DNA of 8,875 nucleotides from Elusimicrobiota bacterium. GTDB lineage: Bacteria > Elusimicrobiota > Elusimicrobia > UBA1565 > UBA9628. Position 1 is the first letter of the stretch. The number at the start of each line of letters is the position of its first letter. The translations under genes and the position numbers were made by a program. A model generated the notes under the pieces. The model saw only the letters and a list, made by a program, of their open reading frames with translations. It searched no databases and was not told the DNA's origin. Below, in pieces: positions 6,069 to 8,875 of this stretch. Where the stretch lies: contig JAGWMT010000126.1 of NCBI GenBank assembly GCA_028871595.1, positions 1 through 8,875 on the forward strand, in the 5' to 3' direction.

Positions 6069-6832
6069 CAGAACTCCTTCTGCTCGAAGACCTGCACGGA
6101 GAGCAGGAAGCAGGCCGCGGAATAGGCCAGCGCGTACGCGGCCGCGGCGGCCATCCACGCGGCGGAGGGGAGCCCGCCGTGCCACGCGTCCCGGTAGTTG
6201 AGGCTCGCGAAATCGGGCGCCGCGTGGGAGAACGCCAGCAGCGCGGTGCGCAGGAGGGGGCTCCCCGATTTCTCGGCGACGAAGCGGATCTCGGCCGTGA
6301 AGTGCCCCAGGATCCAGAAGAAGCCCGAGAACGACATCGCCGCCGCCTCGGAGGTGAGCGCCAGGGACAGCAGGAGCGCGAGCGCCCCCATCATGGCCGT
6401 CTTGGCGAACGAGCAGGCCCACGCCAGCGCGTACGCGCCGCCGCCGCCCCAGCCCAGGAGCGTCAGCAGGCTCCAGTGGAACAGGCCCATGGCCGCCATG
6501 CCGACGCCGACCGCGGCCAAGGTTCCCAGGAAACGGCCGAGCAGGTAGTGCCAGCGCTTGACCGGATGGGTCAGGATCAGGAACACCGCGCGCGACTCGA
6601 TCTCGGCCAGGATCAGGTGCACGGTCAGGAAAACGACGGAGACCAAGGCGATGATCTCGTTGGCGGCCAGCCCCAGGTCCAGCAGCATGCGCCCGCGCTC
6701 GTCCTGGGCCAGCGCGGAGATCACCAGCCCGCCGGTGATGAGCACCAGGCCGAACAGGGCGGCGCTCAGCCAGACCTTGTGGCGCACGTGCTCGCGGAAG
6801 GTGTATGTGAAGACGGCCTTGATCGTTTCCAT
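6068..6832 (-). CDS. ABC-2-type transporter permease
   Basis: The 254-residue integral membrane protein has about six hydrophobic segments, near residues 20-41, 58-78, 100-122, 133-160, 164-180 and 224-247. The cytosolic loop after the second segment reads ILTHPVKRWHYLLGR, the P-x-R/K-x-x-Y-L-L-G-R/K signature common in ABC-2 export permeases. The tail VQVFEQKEF also fits that family. It should form the membrane pore for the ATPase encoded just upstream, with a 2-nt gap. The substrate is unknown; single-pair ABC-2 systems handle lipids, polysaccharides, drugs, or (NosFY-like) respiratory maturation factors. I placed the start at 6832, not at the far end of the longer open frame at 7048, because that extension would overlap ATPase coding sequence and lacks a membrane-protein character. 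Confidence 0.88.
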   Translation of the reverse strand: METIKAVFTYTFREHVRHKVWLSAALFGLVLITGGLVISALAQDERGRMLLDLGLAANEIIALVSVVFLTVHLILAEIESRAVFLILTHPVKRWHYLLGRFLGTLAAVGVGMAAMGLFHWSLLTLLGWGGGGAYALAWACSFAKTAMMGALALLLSLALTSEAAAMSFSGFFWILGHFTAEIRFVAEKSGSPLLRTALLAFSHAAPDFASLNYRDAWHGGLPSAAWMAAAAAYALAYSAACFLLSVQVFEQKEF

Positions 6833-6834
6833 GT

Positions 6835-7599
6835 TCAGCCCAGCCTGATTTCGCCGATGCCGTCGGTGCGCGCGACCGCCGCGGTAAAGGCGTTCTCCAG
6901 CGCGTCGGGGCGCCCGCGCCATTCGTCCTGCGTCATGACCTTGGCCAGGCGCCCGGCGCTCAGGATCCCGATGCGGTCGCACACCTTCTCGACCTCGGAG
7001 ATGTCGTGCGACGAGAACAGCACGGTCTTGCCCTTGCCCTTCAACCACAGGATCAAGGACCGGACTTCCTTGATGGCCAGCGGGTCCAGGCCGGTGACGG
7101 GCTCGTCCAGGATCACCAACTCGGGCTCGTGGATCAGCGCCTGGGCCAGGCTGGCGCGCTGGAGCATGCCTTTCGAATACTCGGAGAGCCGGCGGTCCAT
7201 GGCGTGGCCCAGGCCGATCTTCTCCAGCATCCGGGCGACCTTCGCCTCGCGCTCGGCGGCGGGAACGCGGGAAAGGGCGGCGAACAGGCGCAGGTTCTCG
7301 CGTCCGGTCAGGGACTTGTTCAGGTACGCCGCTTCCGGCGCGTAGCCGATACGGGCCAGAACCTCCACGTCGGGGACGCGCCGGCCCAGGACCTCGACGT
7401 CGCCGGTGGTGGGGAGGTGCAGGCCCATGAGCAGCTTGATCGCGGTGGTCTTGCCCGAGCCGTTGAGCCCCAGCAGGCCGAACACCTCTCCGGTCCGGAC
7501 CTCCAGGTCCAGTCCGTCCAGGCCCATGGTCTCCGTGACCTTGCCCAGATGGGAGCGGCGGTAGATTTTCCCGACATGTTGGAAGCGAAGCGCGTTCAT
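6835..7599 (-). CDS. ABC transporter ATP-binding protein
   Basis: The 254-residue protein carries the full ABC ATPase motif set: Walker A GLNGSGKTT (44-52), a Q-loop position occupied by Glu89 in YAPEAAY, signature YSKGM (141-145) followed by Gln147, Walker B LVILDE (161-166), D-loop GLD and switch His199 in SSHD. The Glu in place of Gln at the Q-loop and the YSKGMxQR signature are typical of the CcmA/NosF/DRA-type ATPases that pair with ABC-2 permeases. It should hydrolyse ATP on the cytosolic face to drive the permease encoded 2 nt downstream. It starts 4 nt after the HupE-like gene. A GGGA site lies just before the ATG and overlaps the end of that gene. Confidence 0.96.
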   Translation of the reverse strand: MNALRFQHVGKIYRRSHLGKVTETMGLDGLDLEVRTGEVFGLLGLNGSGKTTAIKLLMGLHLPTTGDVEVLGRRVPDVEVLARIGYAPEAAYLNKSLTGRENLRLFAALSRVPAAEREAKVARMLEKIGLGHAMDRRLSEYSKGMLQRASLAQALIHEPELVILDEPVTGLDPLAIKEVRSLILWLKGKGKTVLFSSHDISEVEKVCDRIGILSAGRLAKVMTQDEWRGRPDALENAFTAAVARTDGIGEIRLG

Positions 7600-7603
7600 G
7601 GTT

Positions 7604-8719
7604 TCATCCCGCGCGGCCGCCGAAGAACCCGTAGCCGCACGCCAAAAGCAGCACGGTGGCGGCCAGGCGGCGGCGGCGTTCGAAGAGTTCCGCGGCGCGC
7701 GACTCGGACACCGCGGTCAGCGCGCGTCGGTCGGCCGAAGCGGCCCAAATTCCGAGGGCAAGGACGGCGGAGCCCGCGGCCAGCAGCCCCAAAGCGCCTC
7801 CGGCGCGTTCCAGCGCTCCGGGCGCGGCGCGCGGCAGGCGCACCACGACCTGCGCGGACCAGGCGCGCGCCAGGGCCGCGGCAGCCGCGGCCTCCAGCCA
7901 CGGCGCGGCGGACGCCCCCAGCCAGCGCCCGGCGGCGACGGCGGCCGCGGCGCCGGCGGCCCACTCCAGCCCGACGGGGGCGGCGCCGGGCCAAGGCGCT
8001 GAGGCGACGGCCGCGGCGGCCAGAAGGCCGGCGGCGCGCTTGCGCGTGGGGAATCCCGGGGCCAGCGACAGGGCCAAAGCGGCGAGCGCCGCCCAGCCCT
8101 CGACCGAATTCAACGCCGCGACGGCGCCCGCGCGCGCGCTTTCCAGGAAGCGCCCCGCGGCTCCGGCCCGGGCGTCGTCGGCGGGGAAGGAGAAATCGTA
8201 CGCGCCCGGGACCAGTTGGAAGTCGTGCGCGACCCGTCCCCGGATCCGCAGATGCCCGCGGAATTCCTGGATCGGCAGGATGGGTTCCTTGCGTTCGAGG
8301 CGCTCCTGGCGGAACTCCTCGAAGAAATCCATGCGGCCGGCCAGGACCGCGCCGGCGGCGACGGGAGGGTAGGCCATGCGCAGATGGAAGCGGCCCTGCT
8401 CGTTGACCTCCCATGGCCGCTGAACGTAGGACGCGTCGATCAGCCGGCCCGTCAGCGGCTTGCCGTCGGACGTCAAGCGCAGGCGCGCGTTGACGTACGC
8501 CTCGGTCTTGGCCAAGGCGTCGGCCGGCCAGGCGCGCGGCGGCATGGGATGAAGCCCGACGACCTCCTCGATCCAGTAGATCGAGTCGCTGTCCACGTCG
8601 GCCACCACGCGGTCCGGCTCGACGCGCAGGACGACCTCCACCGGCTTGATCGGATAATCATGCGCGGCGGCGGTTCCCGCCGCGAAGAAGATCAGAAGGG
8701 CCGCGAGGCTGGTCGGCAT
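7604..8719 (-). CDS. HupE/UreJ-like membrane protein with signal peptide and soluble N-terminal domain
   Basis: The 371-residue protein has a Sec signal peptide (residues 1-19) with a likely AAA cleavage site that would expose His20 as the mature N-terminus (HDYPIKP). A mostly beta-strand extracytoplasmic domain spans about 20-180 (VEVVLRVEPDRVVADV, then DSIYWIEEVVGL). A very Ala-rich membrane region of about six segments runs from residue 200 to 365. This layout, with 'AH' right after the signal peptide, resembles HupE/UreJ_2-type proteins, some linked to nickel or other metal handling. The match is loose and the family call is tentative. It begins directly after the TAA of the preceding gene (TAA-ATG) and ends 4 nt before the ABC ATPase, so it is a likely component or accessory of that transporter. 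Its Ala content is extreme, so membrane-segment counts are approximate. Confidence 0.8.
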   Translation of the reverse strand: MPTSLAALLIFFAAGTAAAHDYPIKPVEVVLRVEPDRVVADVDSDSIYWIEEVVGLHPMPPRAWPADALAKTEAYVNARLRLTSDGKPLTGRLIDASYVQRPWEVNEQGRFHLRMAYPPVAAGAVLAGRMDFFEEFRQERLERKEPILPIQEFRGHLRIRGRVAHDFQLVPGAYDFSFPADDARAGAAGRFLESARAGAVAALNSVEGWAALAALALSLAPGFPTRKRAAGLLAAAAVASAPWPGAAPVGLEWAAGAAAAVAAGRWLGASAAPWLEAAAAAALARAWSAQVVVRLPRAAPGALERAGGALGLLAAGSAVLALGIWAASADRRALTAVSESRAAELFERRRRLAATVLLLACGYGFFGGRAG

Positions 8720-8875
8720 TTATTTCAGGACGACGGTCTCCAGAAGGATGAGCACCAGGCCGATGATCGAGCCGCCGGCGATGGCCCCGGCGCACACGGG
8801 CTCCTGGTTGGCCACGAACGCGCGCCAGCCGAAGCTCTTCTTGTCGGTGAAGTACTTTCCCGCCAGCCAGAACAA
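8720..8875 (-). CDS. C-terminal end of a membrane protein, possibly an OPT-family transporter (partial)
   Basis: The frame is open from the right edge to TAA at 8722-8720, giving 51 residues. A WLAGKYF start and a basic stretch (TDKKSFGWR) precede NQEPVCAGAIAGGSIIGLV and a final hydrophobic helix ending ETVVLK. The pattern of a polar turn, then 'EP..AG.IAGG..IG', then a last transmembrane helix, recalls the C-terminus of OPT-type oligopeptide/metal-chelate transporters, but the fragment is too short to be sure. Its stop abuts the next start with no gap, so it belongs to the same operon as the HupE-like and ABC genes. Confidence 0.65.
   Translation of the reverse strand: MFWLAGKYFTDKKSFGWRAFVANQEPVCAGAIAGGSIIGLVLILLETVVLK

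Noticed and set aside
6069..6422. Upstream extension of the TPR protein frame to a start at 6422
   Set aside because: It lies wholly within the permease coding sequence, and the ATG at 6068 has a strong AAGGAG site and the usual one-base overlap.
7006..8406. Plus-strand open frame of 466 codons opposite the ABC ATPase and HupE-like genes
   Set aside because: It has a Gln/Arg/Gly-rich composition with no recognisable motif, while the minus strand encodes clear ABC motifs across the same bases.

Overview
The window is a GC-rich, gene-dense bacterial segment. Seven genes lie on the minus strand and one on the plus strand. Lipoprotein and Sec-type signal peptides and a Pal-type protein point to a diderm (Gram-negative-type) cell. 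The Ala/Ser/Pro-rich leader after the signal peptide of the largest gene reminds me of proteins from Elusimicrobiota. That assignment rests on style only and is tentative.

Left half (about 1-4779, all minus strand, read right to left). A 1207-residue secreted or membrane oxygenase (4779-1156) is followed 4 nt later by a 213-residue secreted protein of unrecognised function (1151-510), then by a Pal-like outer-membrane lipoprotein (450 to the window edge). The oxygenase is the striking gene. Its central ~630 residues match fatty-acid alpha-dioxygenase (alpha-DOX/PIOX family of haem peroxidases), with the distal and proximal haem histidines, the catalytic Tyr, the Ca2+ site and the carboxylate-binding His/Thr/Arg all in place. 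After it come hydrophobic segments and then a C-terminal domain resembling caleosin/plant peroxygenase. In plants alpha-DOX and caleosin are separate oil-body enzymes that act in sequence on fatty acids. Here they appear to be joined in one bacterial polypeptide, and the caleosin part has lost both known haem histidines and the EF-hand loop.

Middle (4780-4896). A short divergent intergenic region separates the oxygenase from a plus-strand MTH1-like NUDIX hydrolase (4897-5376). It holds a perfect TATAAT box so close to the NUDIX start that the transcript may be leaderless, and a CCTAG-containing imperfect dyad between the two genes.

Right half (5370-8875, all minus strand). This is a compact operon: the end of a membrane protein (edge to 8720), a HupE/UreJ-like membrane protein with signal peptide (8719-7604), an ABC ATPase (7599-6835), an ABC-2-type permease (6832-6068) and a TPR protein (6068-5370). 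Spacings are 0, 4, 2 and -1 nt, so these are almost certainly co-transcribed and likely form one membrane transport or export system. The last gene converges on the NUDIX gene with a 7-nt overlap of 3' ends. No RNA gene, CRISPR array, insertion sequence or gene-free stretch over 300 nt was seen.
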